Shown here: positions 27,054 through 36,780 of the stretch, piece after piece
Position numbering within the stretch: the first letter of the stretch is position 1
How the letters are laid out: every line of letters begins with the position of its first letter
DNA from: Prochlorococcus sp. AG-402-K10
GTDB lineage: Bacteria; Cyanobacteriota; Cyanobacteriia; PCC-6307; Cyanobiaceae
DNA length: 64,000 bases
Direction: 5' to 3'
NCBI GenBank assembly: GCA_003216835.1
Contig: QCIF01000003.1
Location: 62,001-126,000, forward strand
Made by a program: the position numbers and the translations under genes
Notes under the pieces: generated by a model
Database searches by the model: none
Told to the model about the DNA's origin: nothing
What the model saw: the letters and a program-made list of their open reading frames with translations, nothing else

Positions 27054-29000
27054 TTATTCTGATAAATAACTACTGTTTCTTAGACTGATCTCGATTTGGT
27101 CAATTAATTTTCTTGCTTCCTCAATAGTTAACTGCTTTTGATCAATTGCTGATTCAGTATTAATTCTTATAGATTCCACTAGAGAGTCTGAATCATAATC
27201 TAGTAATTGTAAAATTTCAGCTTTGCTATCCTCCTTAATAATATTTTTAACCTTATATGAATTATCTTGATTTATATCAATATGAATAACATTTGTATTG
27301 CCAAATAAATTATGGAAGTTTCCTAATGCCTCTTGATATGCTCCTGTCATAAAAATTCCTATTAGATAATCTTTATTTGGTTCTGGTTTATGTAGATTTA
27401 GTAGTGATTTAATTTTTCCATTATCAATGAAACTATTTAATTTCCCGTCTGAATCACAAGTTAAATCAGCAAAGTTACCTTTACAGAATGGCTCTTCTAA
27501 GTGTCTATGTATTGGAATTGTCGGAAAAATTTGATTAATGGCCCAGCTATCGGGAATAGATTTAAAGATAGATAAATTTGCATAGTAAGTAGATGCGAGT
27601 GTTTCTGTAATTTCATATAAATCTGGATGCGTTATTTCATCATTATTAAGGTTATAAGCAATTTCTTTTGCGCAAGACCAGGTAAGCTCTTCAGCATGTG
27701 CTCTCTCTTCTAAATTTAAAAACCCTAATCTAAATGCGACTAGGCAATCTTCCTTAAATTTTTTTGCATCGTTCCATAATTCAATTATTTCAGATAAATT
27801 TACTTTTTTCTTAGTAAGTATTTTTAGCTGATTGAGAGTTTCTATTAGATTTGCAATTATTAATGATTGGGGTTTTTTGTTAGATATTTTTATTTGGGAG
27901 CTTATTTGGCTTGTACCTAAAACATTAAAAATTAAAACTGAACAATGACTAATTATTGCTCTCCCACTTTCTGAGACTATGGTTGGATGTTCTATATTAT
28001 TTAACTGACATGAATCTTTTATTGTCGCAATTACATCGTTAGCATAATTTTGAAGAGAATAGTTTGTAGATGTGCTAGAGGAAGTTTTCGTTCCATCGAA
28101 ATCTATCCCCAATCCTCCTCCAACGTCGATATATTGCATTGGGGCGCCTAGTTTGCATAATTCAACATATATTTGACTAGCTTCTTGTAATGCGTCTTTG
28201 ATCACAGCAATATCACTGATTTGACTTCCTAAATGAAAATGCAATAATTTCATTTCGTTTATCAGATTTGCTTCTTGAAGTTCTTTTATGGTCAACATAA
28301 TTTCTGGAATTGATAACCCAAATTTGGAATTATCTCCAACAGATTTGCTCCACCGACCACTGCTTTTACTTGATAACTTTGCTCTAATTCCTAGCAATGG
28401 GGTCGATTTAAGATTCTGAACTGCTTTAATAATTCTTTTGACCTCATCTCTTTGTTCAATAACTATGATTGGCTTTTTACCGAGTTTTCTGGCTAATGTA
28501 GCAACCTCAATATATTTTTTATCTTTATATCCGTTGCATATCAATAATGAATTTTGGTTTTGAAGGAGAGCAAGGCCAATTAATAATTCTGATTTACTGC
28601 CTACTTCTAAGCCAAAATTCCATGGGCGGCCAAACTCTAATATTTTTTCAAGAACGTTCTTCTGCTGATTGCATTTGACAGGAAAAACACCTTGATAAAT
28701 ATTTTTATATTCATAAGTTTCTATTGCTTTTGAGAAAGCCTCATGCAATTCAGTAATTCGATCTTTTAAGATATCGTTAAATCTTATTATTAATGGCGTA
28801 TTTATTTCTCTACTTTTGAGTTCTTTGACAAGTTTAAAAAGATCAATTTTTTTTGCTGAGTTTTTTTCTGGAGTGACTGAGATATTTCCTTTTGAATTGA
28901 TAGAAAAATATTTATCCCCCCACTTATCAATATTGTAAGTCGCAATACTATTTTCTATAGTCCAATATTTATTTGATTTCCTTGGCGCAAAATTGGTCAA
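27054..29000 (-). CDS. speA: biosynthetic arginine decarboxylase
   Basis: Makes agmatine from arginine, the first step of polyamine synthesis in cyanobacteria. The 648 residues match SpeA: the PLP lysine motif FPVKCNQQKN, the substrate-specificity segment LLHFHLGSQISD, YIDVGGGLGIDFDGT, and VSESGRAIISH. The N terminus (WTIENSIATYNIDKWGD) is typical of the family. ATG start; divergent from ndk across about 120 bp. Confidence 0.95.
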   Translation of the reverse strand: MTNFAPRKSNKYWTIENSIATYNIDKWGDKYFSINSKGNISVTPEKNSAKKIDLFKLVKELKSREINTPLIIRFNDILKDRITELHEAFSKAIETYEYKNIYQGVFPVKCNQQKNVLEKILEFGRPWNFGLEVGSKSELLIGLALLQNQNSLLICNGYKDKKYIEVATLARKLGKKPIIVIEQRDEVKRIIKAVQNLKSTPLLGIRAKLSSKSSGRWSKSVGDNSKFGLSIPEIMLTIKELQEANLINEMKLLHFHLGSQISDIAVIKDALQEASQIYVELCKLGAPMQYIDVGGGLGIDFDGTKTSSSTSTNYSLQNYANDVIATIKDSCQLNNIEHPTIVSESGRAIISHCSVLIFNVLGTSQISSQIKISNKKPQSLIIANLIETLNQLKILTKKKVNLSEIIELWNDAKKFKEDCLVAFRLGFLNLEERAHAEELTWSCAKEIAYNLNNDEITHPDLYEITETLASTYYANLSIFKSIPDSWAINQIFPTIPIHRHLEEPFCKGNFADLTCDSDGKLNSFIDNGKIKSLLNLHKPEPNKDYLIGIFMTGAYQEALGNFHNLFGNTNVIHIDINQDNSYKVKNIIKEDSKAEILQLLDYDSDSLVESIRINTESAIDQKQLTIEEARKLIDQIEISLRNSSYLSE

Positions 29001-29122
29001 TTTATGTCTTAGTAATTAAGAATTGTTTTTGAAAGAAACTCAAAACAATATCTTTTATTTTAATGATTACTTGCCAAGTTACCACCTAAAAGATGAATAT
29101 ACATAGAGTGATAATTAATTAA

Positions 29123-29581
29123 ATGACCAAAGAGAGAACTTTTGTGGCAATTAAACCAGATGGAGTTCAAAGAGGATATATTTCTGAGATTATTGGTAGA
29201 TTTGAAAAAAAAGGATTTAAATTGGTTGGGCTAAAGCAATTAATTCCTTCAAAAGAGCTTGCTCAGAATCATTATGGAGTTCATAGGGAGAGACCTTTCT
29301 TTAATGATTTAGTAGATTTCATTTCAAGTGGTCCAGTCGTGGCAATGGTTTGGGAAGGTGAAGGAGTTATTTTAAGTGCGCGAAAATTAATAGGTTCTAC
29401 AAAACCGCTTGATGCTGAGCCTGGGACAATAAGAGGAGATCTCGCGATAGATATAGGTAGGAATATAATTCATGGTTCAGATGGACAAGAAACTGCAAAA
29501 TTTGAAATTAATTTATGGTTTAACCAAGATGAACTATGTGTATGGGAAACTTCTGATGCAAAATGGCGTTCTGAAAATTAA
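29123..29581 (+). CDS. ndk: nucleoside-diphosphate kinase
   Basis: Balances NTP pools by phosphotransfer through a histidine intermediate. 152 residues with the N-terminal [12 protein letters not shown], the catalytic histidine in [12 protein letters not shown], and the usual [10 protein letters not shown] segment. Length and motifs are fully standard. It converges on the oxidase gene with 4 bp between stops. Confidence 0.97.
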   Translation: MTKERTFVAIKPDGVQRGYISEIIGRFEKKGFKLVGLKQLIPSKELAQNHYGVHRERPFFNDLVDFISSGPVVAMVWEGEGVILSARKLIGSTKPLDAEPGTIRGDLAIDIGRNIIHGSDGQETAKFEINLWFNQDELCVWETSDAKWRSEN

Positions 29582-29585
29582 AAAT

Positions 29586-30695
29586 TTATATCCTAAATCT
29601 TTTTAAACTAAACTTTTCTAAAAAGCTTATTTCACTATCTGAAAGAGTTTTATCTTGAATAAATTTAAAAATAATATCACTTGTTATTGCAGAGAATAGA
29701 ACTCCATTTCTGTAATGACCGGTAGCTAGAAAAAGATTTTCAATATCAGACTTGCCAATTATTGGCTTGAAGTCTGGTGTGCAAGGTCTAAATCCCCACC
29801 AATGTTCCATTTGTGGCCAATTCATCGCTTCAGGTAATAGAGACCAGATACCTTTTTGAAGTTGCTTTATTCCATTAGGAGTATTGCCTTGATCAAATTT
29901 TGAATCTTTTTCAACTGTTGCTCCAACTATAATGAGACCGTCATCACGAGGTACTAAGTAGGTATCTGGCCCAAATAGAACTCTTTTAAGAAAATTTGAG
30001 GGACCTTGTATAGATAACATTTGTCCCTTTACTGGAAAGACTGGAATTTTAGTCAACACTGCTTTACTCCAAGCCCCACTGCATAAAATTGCTTTTTCAC
30101 ATCTAATATCTTGAATTTCTCCCGTGGCATTTAAAACTTTTGCACCAATAATTTTGTTTTTTTCTATTGTTAAATCCTTAACTTCTGAACCTTCTTGAAA
30201 TTGAACTCCATGCAGGGAGCATGCTCGTTCAAGGGCACGCATAAGTCTTCTTCTGTTATCTATCTGACCATCCTCTTCAAAAACCAGTCCATGCTTCCAA
30301 ATAGAATTTATTCCACTAATTTCATTTTTAAGATCTTTTTGACTTAAATATTTGCCATATTTATAAGTTGGAAATTTCCTCAGATCTTTCATATTTGTAA
30401 AAGGAACAACTATTCCACATTTCCTTAAACCACATTCAATTCCGCTATCTTGTTCAATATTTTTTATCCATTCAGGAATTAAACGTTGACTTTGTTGCCC
30501 AAATTTTAATAATTCATGTTCAAGGCCTTCAGCATGAGTAGCCAACATCCCTGCAGCCACAAACCCAGCGGACTCACTTCTGTTTTTGCTTAAAACTGAA
30601 ACTTTGAAGTCGTTTCTGGCAAATTCATAAGCAATAGATAATCCGATTAGTCCCCCGCCAACAATTAAAATTGAGTTTTTAGTGTTTGCTGTCAT
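29586..30695 (-). CDS. thiO: FAD-dependent amino acid oxidase, ThiO/glycine oxidase-like
   Basis: 369 residues of the DAO family. The N-terminal FAD-binding motif is ILIVGGGLIGLSIAYEFA, followed by AAGMLATHAE, which is typical of ThiO, and the C-terminal LFLATGHYRNGVLFSAI. ThiO oxidises glycine to the imine used to build the thiamine thiazole, which fits with thiL elsewhere in the window. A DadA-like D-amino acid dehydrogenase is the alternative, and the symbol is given with that reservation. Divergent from gatB. Confidence 0.8.
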   Translation of the reverse strand: MTANTKNSILIVGGGLIGLSIAYEFARNDFKVSVLSKNRSESAGFVAAGMLATHAEGLEHELLKFGQQSQRLIPEWIKNIEQDSGIECGLRKCGIVVPFTNMKDLRKFPTYKYGKYLSQKDLKNEISGINSIWKHGLVFEEDGQIDNRRRLMRALERACSLHGVQFQEGSEVKDLTIEKNKIIGAKVLNATGEIQDIRCEKAILCSGAWSKAVLTKIPVFPVKGQMLSIQGPSNFLKRVLFGPDTYLVPRDDGLIIVGATVEKDSKFDQGNTPNGIKQLQKGIWSLLPEAMNWPQMEHWWGFRPCTPDFKPIIGKSDIENLFLATGHYRNGVLFSAITSDIIFKFIQDKTLSDSEISFLEKFSLKRFRI

Positions 30696-30775
30696 TTAAT
30701 TATTCTTATAATTTACTTATGTTTTGATCCTCTTTTACCTTATATCCAATAATATTAAGAAAGGAACATTTAATA

Positions 30776-32248
30776 ATGAAAAAATTTGAATCTTGGGAAG
30801 CTGTAATTGGTTTGGAAACCCATGTACAGCTTAATACTAAAAGTAAAATATTTACATCTGCATCAACAGCTTTTGGCGATGAACCTAATACGCATATAGA
30901 TCCCGTAGTTTGTGGTCTACCTGGTACTCTTCCAGTTTTAAATGAAACCGTTCTTGAATATGCAGTCAAAACTTCTTTGGCATTAAATTTAGAGGTTGCA
31001 GAACATTGTAAATTTGATAGAAAACAATATTTTTACCCTGATCTACCTAAAAATTATCAAATTTCGCAATTTGATGAACCGCTTGCAGAGAATGGTTGGT
31101 TAGAAGTTGAAATTACAGAAAAGGATAAAGAAACTTATATTAAAAAAATTGGCATTGAAAGGCTTCATATGGAGGAAGATGCTGGGAAATTAGTTCATGT
31201 GGGAAGTGATCGATTAGCGGGTTCTAAGTATTCCTTAGTTGATTACAATCGCGCTGGTATAGCACTTTGTGAAATTGTAAGTAAACCAGATATTAGAACG
31301 GGTAGAGAGGCATCTGAATATGCTTCCGAGATTAGAAGAACAGTTAGATATCTTGGTGTTTCAGATGGAAATATGCAAGAGGGTTCATTAAGGTGTGATG
31401 TCAATATTTCAGTTAGAAAAGGACCAGACGCACCTTTTGGTACAAAAGTTGAAATAAAGAATATGAATTCATTCTCTGCAATTCAGAAGGCATGTGATTA
31501 TGAAATTGCTCGACAAATAGAGGTATATGAAAATGGAGGTGATATTTATCAGGAGACTAGATTATGGGATGAGGCTAAGCAATTAACAAAAAGTATGAGA
31601 TTAAAAGAAGGTAGTAGTGATTATAGATATTTCCCAGATCCTGACTTAGGACCAATTGAAATATCAGAAGAGCAAAAAGAAAAATGGTTTAATGAATTAC
31701 CTGAACTACCCTCCAAGAAAAGAAAGAAATATGTTGAGGAATTAGGTTTATCTCCATATGATTCAAGAGTAATTTCTGATGAAATTCATATGGCAAACTT
31801 TTTTGAAAAAACAGTAGCTAATGGTGCTGAGCCAAAACTTGCATCAAATTGGGTCACAAGTGATATCGTTGGATATTTGAAAGCAAATAAACTTAGCTTT
31901 AGTGAATTAAAGCTAAGTCCTGAAAATCTTGCCGAAATGATTAATATGATTAGTAAAAATATTATTAGTGGAAAAATCGCAAAAGAAATTTTGCCTGAAC
32001 TAATACAAAAGAATATTTCTCCTAAAAGTTTAGTTGAAGAAAAAGGATTGGCAATGATATCTGATTCTGCAAGCATTTTGCCAATAATTGATGAACTTAT
32101 TAGTGATCATCCTAATGAAGTAGAAGCATTTAGGAATGGAAAAACCAAATTACTTGGTTTCTTTGTAGGGCAACTGATGAAAAGGACTAAAGGGAAAGCG
32201 GACCCTAAACTTGCCAATAAACTCGTTTCAGAAAAGTTGAATAGTTAA
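30776..32248 (+). CDS. gatB: aspartyl/glutamyl-tRNA amidotransferase subunit B
   Basis: GatB, with GatA and GatC, amidates Glu-tRNA-Gln (and Asp-tRNA-Asn). The 490 residues include the kinase-like core GLETHVQLNTKSKIF, DYNRAGIALCEIVS, EVKIKNMNSFSAIQKA-type conserved blocks and a C-terminal helical tRNA-binding tail with the YqeY-like end. Length is standard. It converges on coaE with 4 bp between. Confidence 0.96.
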   Translation: MKKFESWEAVIGLETHVQLNTKSKIFTSASTAFGDEPNTHIDPVVCGLPGTLPVLNETVLEYAVKTSLALNLEVAEHCKFDRKQYFYPDLPKNYQISQFDEPLAENGWLEVEITEKDKETYIKKIGIERLHMEEDAGKLVHVGSDRLAGSKYSLVDYNRAGIALCEIVSKPDIRTGREASEYASEIRRTVRYLGVSDGNMQEGSLRCDVNISVRKGPDAPFGTKVEIKNMNSFSAIQKACDYEIARQIEVYENGGDIYQETRLWDEAKQLTKSMRLKEGSSDYRYFPDPDLGPIEISEEQKEKWFNELPELPSKKRKKYVEELGLSPYDSRVISDEIHMANFFEKTVANGAEPKLASNWVTSDIVGYLKANKLSFSELKLSPENLAEMINMISKNIISGKIAKEILPELIQKNISPKSLVEEKGLAMISDSASILPIIDELISDHPNEVEAFRNGKTKLLGFFVGQLMKRTKGKADPKLANKLVSEKLNS

Positions 32249-32252
32249 ATTA

Positions 32253-32864
32253 TTAAATTAGTTTACTTATTTTATGCGTCCATTGCTTTTGATTATCTGA
32301 ATTATCCAAAATAACATTCGAAAATTTTCTTTTTTCTTCAAAATCTAATTGAAGATTTATAATATTAAGTGCTTCTTTTTCACTGATTTGATCACGTTTC
32401 ATAAGTCTTTTTTTTTGAACTTCTTCTGGACATTTGACTAACCATATTTCAGTACAAATATCTTCAAATTTTGCTTCAAATAATAATGGTATAACTAAAA
32501 GTATTATTTGATTATCTTTGTATTGAATGCATCCTTCTACCATCTTTTCTTTTATTAGGGGATGAAGAAGTGTTTGGATCCATTCTCGATGTTTAGCATC
32601 TTCAAAAATAATTTTCTTTAATAGATTTCTGTTTATTGTTTTTTGGGATGAGTATTTATCTAGTATTTGATTTCCAAAATAGCCCAAGATTTTCTTATAT
32701 CCTAGGGTGTTTGGCATGATTAGTTCTTTTGATAAATTATCTGCATCTAATATAGGAATTCTTTTGTTTTTTCTGATGTAATTAGTTATTGTTGATTTTC
32801 CACTAGCTATGCCTCCAGTCAGACCGATTCTTCTTTGATTATTTATTAATTTTGGTATGATCAT
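32253..32864 (-). CDS. coaE: dephospho-CoA kinase
   Basis: Last step of CoA synthesis. 203 residues, P-loop IGLTGGIASGKSTI at the N terminus, then the DADNLSKEL acid motif, LLHPLIKEK, and the lid region with KRLMKRDQISEKEAL. Length is normal. The ATG start leaves 76 bp to the divergent argJ start. Confidence 0.94.
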   Translation of the reverse strand: MIIPKLINNQRRIGLTGGIASGKSTITNYIRKNKRIPILDADNLSKELIMPNTLGYKKILGYFGNQILDKYSSQKTINRNLLKKIIFEDAKHREWIQTLLHPLIKEKMVEGCIQYKDNQIILLVIPLLFEAKFEDICTEIWLVKCPEEVQKKRLMKRDQISEKEALNIINLQLDFEEKRKFSNVILDNSDNQKQWTHKISKLI

Positions 32865-32940
32865 AAATTTAATAATAATCTAATAACTTGTTTCTTTAGT
32901 ATCAAAGAATGGTTAATATGAATTTGTTTTATAAAAAAGA

Positions 32941-34179
32941 TTGAGCCAGTTTGATAACAATTGGTCATTTATTAATGAAGGTGATTTGACGCCTGAGGGA
33001 TTTTCTTTTGCGGGAATATCTGCTGGATTAAAAAATTCTAACAAGAAAGATTTGGCTCTTATATTGGCTCCAGAAGGGAGCATTTGCAGTGGCAAGTTTA
33101 CTCAATCAATAGTAAGGGCTTCTTGTGTAGATATTTGTGCAGAAAGAATTAAAAGATCTGCAGGTCTTGTTCGCGCAATTTTGATTAATTCTGGTCAAGC
33201 AAATGCATGTACAGGTGATCTTGGAACTCAACATTTCTTAATTGCGACGGAAAAGATTTCAGAACTATTAGGCATTAAAAAAGAAGAAGTTTTAATGTGT
33301 TCCACAGGTGTGATTGGTGTTCCTATAGAAATAGATAAATTAGTAAAGAATTTACCAAAATTAGTTCGTGAGCTAAAAGTAAATAGTTTTCAGAATGCTG
33401 CTGAAGCAATCTTAACTACTGATTTAACCTTAAAAAAGGTTTTCATAGAGAGGATTATTGAAGGCAGAAAGATAAGAATAGCTGGTTTAGCTAAAGGATC
33501 AGGAATGATTTATCCAAACATGGCTACTATGCTTGCTTTTCTTACCTGTGATGCTGGCGTTGAGAAAAAAGAATGGGATAAGATGATTTCTATTGCTATG
33601 AAACAATCATTTAATGCGATTTCAGTTGATGGGGAGACAAGTACTAATGATTCATTTATTGGTATAAATGCGGGGAAGAAAATTAAAAAAGAATTTTTAT
33701 CGATAATCCAGTCAGGAATTAATATCGTATGTCAAAACTTGGCAAAAAATATTGCAAGAGATGGAGAAGGAGCAAATTGTTTATTAGAGGTTTTAGTTCA
33801 AGGAGCAACACATAATGATGATGCGATTGTTATTGCCAAATCTATATGTAATTCTGCACTGGTAAAAACCGCAATTCATGGCTGTGATCCAAATTGGGGA
33901 AGAATTATTTCAGCCGCAGGTAATTCTGGGATTAAATTTAAACTTGATAAAGTGGATTTGTTTATAGGTGATTATCAGATTTTGGGCAAGGGTAAGTTAA
34001 AAGAATATAATCCTCAAAAAGTTAGTGATTATATTCAGTCTAAAATGAATGGTAAATATTTAAGAGAAGATACCGTAAGAATTGAACTTAATCTTAATTC
34101 TGGCAAAGCCAAAGGTCTTGCTTGGGGTTGCGATTTGTCTAAACAGTATGTCGCCATTAATAGCGAATACACTACTTAA
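32941..34179 (+). CDS. argJ: glutamate N-acetyltransferase / amino-acid acetyltransferase
   Basis: ArgJ recycles the acetyl group in arginine biosynthesis and is made as a precursor that cleaves itself. The self-cleavage motif is MIYPNMATMLAFLTCDAG, with the threonine nucleophile following A-, so the alpha and beta chains are both encoded. The other conserved block GCDPNWGRIISAAG is present. The start is TTG at 32941 (MSQFDNNWSFINEG); no ATG is better placed. Its stop codon overlaps the first TAACACCAA repeat that surrounds the following accessory gene. Confidence 0.95.
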   Translation: MSQFDNNWSFINEGDLTPEGFSFAGISAGLKNSNKKDLALILAPEGSICSGKFTQSIVRASCVDICAERIKRSAGLVRAILINSGQANACTGDLGTQHFLIATEKISELLGIKKEEVLMCSTGVIGVPIEIDKLVKNLPKLVRELKVNSFQNAAEAILTTDLTLKKVFIERIIEGRKIRIAGLAKGSGMIYPNMATMLAFLTCDAGVEKKEWDKMISIAMKQSFNAISVDGETSTNDSFIGINAGKKIKKEFLSIIQSGINIVCQNLAKNIARDGEGANCLLEVLVQGATHNDDAIVIAKSICNSALVKTAIHGCDPNWGRIISAAGNSGIKFKLDKVDLFIGDYQILGKGKLKEYNPQKVSDYIQSKMNGKYLREDTVRIELNLNSGKAKGLAWGCDLSKQYVAINSEYTT

Positions 34180-34185
34180 CACCAA
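34177..34185 (+). repeat. TAACACCAA direct repeat, copy 1 (overlaps argJ stop)
   Basis: TAACACCAA begins at the argJ TAA stop. Identical 9-mers occur at 34229-34237 and 35360-35368, all in the same direction. Confidence 0.5.
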
Positions 34186-34228
34186 ACTACCCTCATAGCA
34201 ATAGATTACAAGGATAATAAAATCAATA

Positions 34229-34237
34229 TAACACCAA
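34229..34237 (+). repeat. TAACACCAA direct repeat, copy 2
   Basis: Within the 12-mer TATAACACCAAT (34227-34238), which recurs exactly at 35358-35369 on the other side of the methyltransferase gene. Confidence 0.5.
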
Positions 34238-34326
34238 TGTAAAACTAGATTTCCATTAAAATCTTCGTAAAGATTATGATTGAGGAAACTGCAAATTATG
34301 AAGAAAATTTTTATTAAACAATTTAC

Positions 34327-35157
34327 ATGAAAGAAGATACATCTATTTTTTTAAGGAAAATACGCTCTTTTAATGTAAAAGATAGTGATATATGGGTAAA
34401 TGAAGCATTATTTGGTTTTTTTCATATAAAAGAATTTTGTAAAAAACTTAAAAAAAATGATAATGTTTTAGAAATTGGTTGTGGTAGTGGCATACTGCTA
34501 AATTTATTATTTGAAAATTTCAAAGATATAAATTTTGAAGGGATAGAACCCTTTGGAGATGGATTCAGTTCTCTAACTAAATTGAACTCATTATCAAAAA
34601 AAAATGGAGTATCTATTCAAAATATTGGATATGAAGAATTATGCTTTAGTCGTAAATATGATTTAATTTTTTGTGTCAATGTTTTTGAACATCTTTATGA
34701 TTGGCGCAACTTTTTAGACAAGATGAATTGTTTATTAGCACAAGATGGAAAAATTATAGTCTTATGCCCAAATTATGGTTTTCCATATGAAAGTCATTTT
34801 AGAGTTCCTATTTTATTTAATAAAGGGATAACATCCTTCATTTTTCAAAAATATATTAGAAGTTACGAAAAGAAAAATGAATGTATCGGCTTATGGAAAT
34901 CACTTAATTTTGTAAAAAAACGAGAGGTTATTAATCATATTAAAGATTCAATTCATACCAAAAATCTAAAAATTTATGATGATTTATCAATCTTAGATTT
35001 TTTGGTTGAAAGAATCATCAATGATAGAGAATTCAGAAAAAGGCAAAAAATATTAGGTGCAATGTCAATTTTCTTGAAAGGTTTAGGGATATTGAATATT
35101 TTTAAACTTTTTCCAAATTTTATACCTTATATGAAATTAGAATTTTCTAAGAAATAA
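34327..35157 (+). CDS. class I SAM-dependent methyltransferase
   Basis: 276 residues with motif I NVLEIGCGSGILLNLLFE, the acidic residue on the next strand in FEGIEPFGDG, and a later FCVNVFEHLYDW segment typical of the Methyltransf_11/23 group that acts on small molecules, lipids or sugars. Substrate is unknown. It is more AT-rich and lysine-rich than its argJ neighbour. It stands alone between TAACACC repeats and is followed by a gene-poor stretch, which suggests accessory DNA. Cell-surface modification is a guess based on similar genes in picocyanobacterial islands. Confidence 0.82.
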   Translation: MKEDTSIFLRKIRSFNVKDSDIWVNEALFGFFHIKEFCKKLKKNDNVLEIGCGSGILLNLLFENFKDINFEGIEPFGDGFSSLTKLNSLSKKNGVSIQNIGYEELCFSRKYDLIFCVNVFEHLYDWRNFLDKMNCLLAQDGKIIVLCPNYGFPYESHFRVPILFNKGITSFIFQKYIRSYEKKNECIGLWKSLNFVKKREVINHIKDSIHTKNLKIYDDLSILDFLVERIINDREFRKRQKILGAMSIFLKGLGILNIFKLFPNFIPYMKLEFSKK

Positions 35158-35593
35158 TCTTTGGTTTAATTAAAAGTTGTTTTGAGTTCTGCTTGGACTG
35201 TTTCGGTGTATTAACTTCCGAATAGTTCTTTATATCTTCTTCTGTCTGATTTATTTCACTAAATGTCACTAACTCAAGATGTATTTATAACACTCTCTAA
35301 CACTGCTCTAGTATTTGCAGTGGGTTTTGTTAGGTGACTGAAACTTTGTAACACCTGTATAACACCAATTTTGGGGTAGTGATGCTAGTCATACCAATGG
35401 ATTTGGGGTTATGTATGTATCAATAGCGAGTATACAACTTAGTTTAAATCCATTGCACTGCAAGGGATTTTTCCCAATATATTTTTTATATAAATACTAA
35501 TAAAACACTAAATATTTAATTATTTTTTTCTAAATTCCATTTTTAAGTCTACTTTTTAAATTTGATCTAAAATTATATGAACAAGATTTGTTT
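35158..35593. other. gene-poor region with several short repeats and hairpins
   Basis: No convincing coding frame in about 436 bp. It contains TAACACT at 35288 and 35298, TAACACC at 35349 and 35360, a 6-bp stem CACTGC/GCAGTG (35301-35306 with 35317-35322), and a 10-bp inverted repeat CAATGGATTT/AAATCCATTG (35395-35404 with 35446-35455). GGGA/TCCC pairs at 35464-35475. It could hold a small RNA or attachment DNA; nothing is identified. Confidence 0.4.
35360..35368 (+). repeat. TAACACCAA direct repeat, copy 3
   Basis: Inside the exact 12-mer TATAACACCAAT (35358-35369), which is shared with 34227-34238 and 1.13 kb away from it; a second unit TAACACCTG sits 11 bp upstream at 35349. Confidence 0.5.
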
Positions 35594-35749
35594 ATGAAAA
35601 ATTTTCTAATTTCAGGTTTGGTAGGTGAATATAGGATAAAGATTAATCTTTTCGCTATTTCTCCTAATCATGCGATAAAAGTTTTTCAACAAAAATATCC
35701 CAAAGCAGAAGATATATATGTGATACAAGATTTATTTAAAGGTAAATGA
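35594..35749 (+). CDS. small hypothetical protein, 51 residues
   Basis: ATG frame MKNFLISGLVGEYRIKINLF to TGA at 35747-35749. It is mixed in composition and protein-like (a beta-type N terminus, then HAIKVFQQKYPKAEDIYVIQ). No family is recognised. It is 87 bp upstream of the DnaB-like gene on the same strand. Support rests on composition and position. Confidence 0.45.
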   Translation: MKNFLISGLVGEYRIKINLFAISPNHAIKVFQQKYPKAEDIYVIQDLFKGK

Positions 35750-35836
35750 TTTAGATTAATGAATAATTAACTTTAGAAAAATTAATTTGCATTCTATTCA
35801 GAGTTCGCTTATATAAGTTTCCCCTAAAAAATAAAA

Positions 35837-36733
35837 ATGAGTGAAGAAGGTATTAATGATCGAACAAAAGTTATTGGAGAAATTTTGAGTACCAAATTTG
35901 AAGAAATTGGAAATCGCGCTCTAGGTAATAGTAGTGAATCAGGAATTCCAGTATCTTTTTATGATTATGATGCAATGACTCAAGGACTTCCAAGAGGGGG
36001 GTTAATTGTTCTGGGTGGAAGACCGGCGATGGGTAAAACATCATTATCTTTAAATATGGCATTGAATGTTGCTAAAACGCAAAACCTTCCTATTTGCCTT
36101 TTTAATTTAGAAATTAGTAAAGAGCAAATATCTAATCGACTTTTATCAATGGAATTAGGAATAGAATCAGGCAGATTAAGAACCGGCAGATTACAACTTG
36201 ATGAATGGTCTTTATTGAGTGAAGGTATTGATTCTTTGAGTAAATTACCTTTACACATCACAGACCAACCAATAAGTTCAATTCAAGAGATGCAATCAAT
36301 ATGTCAGAAGATTAAAGAGGAATCTGAAAAAAATATTTTGGGACTTGTAATTTTAGATTATGTCCAATTACTCGATTATTTGCCTATTTCCGATGTATCA
36401 AATAGAGAAGAATATTTATTGAAATTAGCGAAGAGTCTTAAAAGGATGGCAGAGGAGCTGAATGTCCCTGTAATTATCATTTCTCAACTTAGTAAGGATG
36501 TAGAGAAAAGAAGAAACAAGAGACCAATGTTGAGTGATATTAGAGACTTCGAACCTCTTGAAGTGTATTCAGACATTATTACAATGATTTATAGAGATGA
36601 ATATTACAATCCAGAAACTGAAGATAGAGGCATTGCTGAAATTATTACTTGTAAACATAGGAATGGACCTTTAGGAACAGTCAAATTATTATTTGAACCG
36701 CAATATACAAGGTATAGAAATCTTGCTGCTTAA
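35837..36733 (+). CDS. DnaB-like RecA-fold ATPase lacking the DnaB N-terminal domain
   Basis: 298 residues align with only the C-terminal helicase domain of DnaB: Walker A GGRPAMGKTSLSLNMA, a catalytic glutamate in CLFNLEISKEQ, Walker B LVILDYVQLL, and the sensor/arginine-finger region IIISQLSKDVEKRRNKRPMLSDIRD ending in YRDEYYNPE. Full DnaB is about 450 residues with an N-terminal primase-binding domain, which is absent. The ATG start with 35 residues before the core excludes a missed upstream half in this DNA. It could be an accessory helicase or a relic of a replicating element. Confidence 0.85.
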   Translation: MSEEGINDRTKVIGEILSTKFEEIGNRALGNSSESGIPVSFYDYDAMTQGLPRGGLIVLGGRPAMGKTSLSLNMALNVAKTQNLPICLFNLEISKEQISNRLLSMELGIESGRLRTGRLQLDEWSLLSEGIDSLSKLPLHITDQPISSIQEMQSICQKIKEESEKNILGLVILDYVQLLDYLPISDVSNREEYLLKLAKSLKRMAEELNVPVIIISQLSKDVEKRRNKRPMLSDIRDFEPLEVYSDIITMIYRDEYYNPETEDRGIAEIITCKHRNGPLGTVKLLFEPQYTRYRNLAA

Positions 36734-36780
36734 TATGGTCGGTTTTTGACTTTAATGAACACTAATAAAAAAGTGATGTA

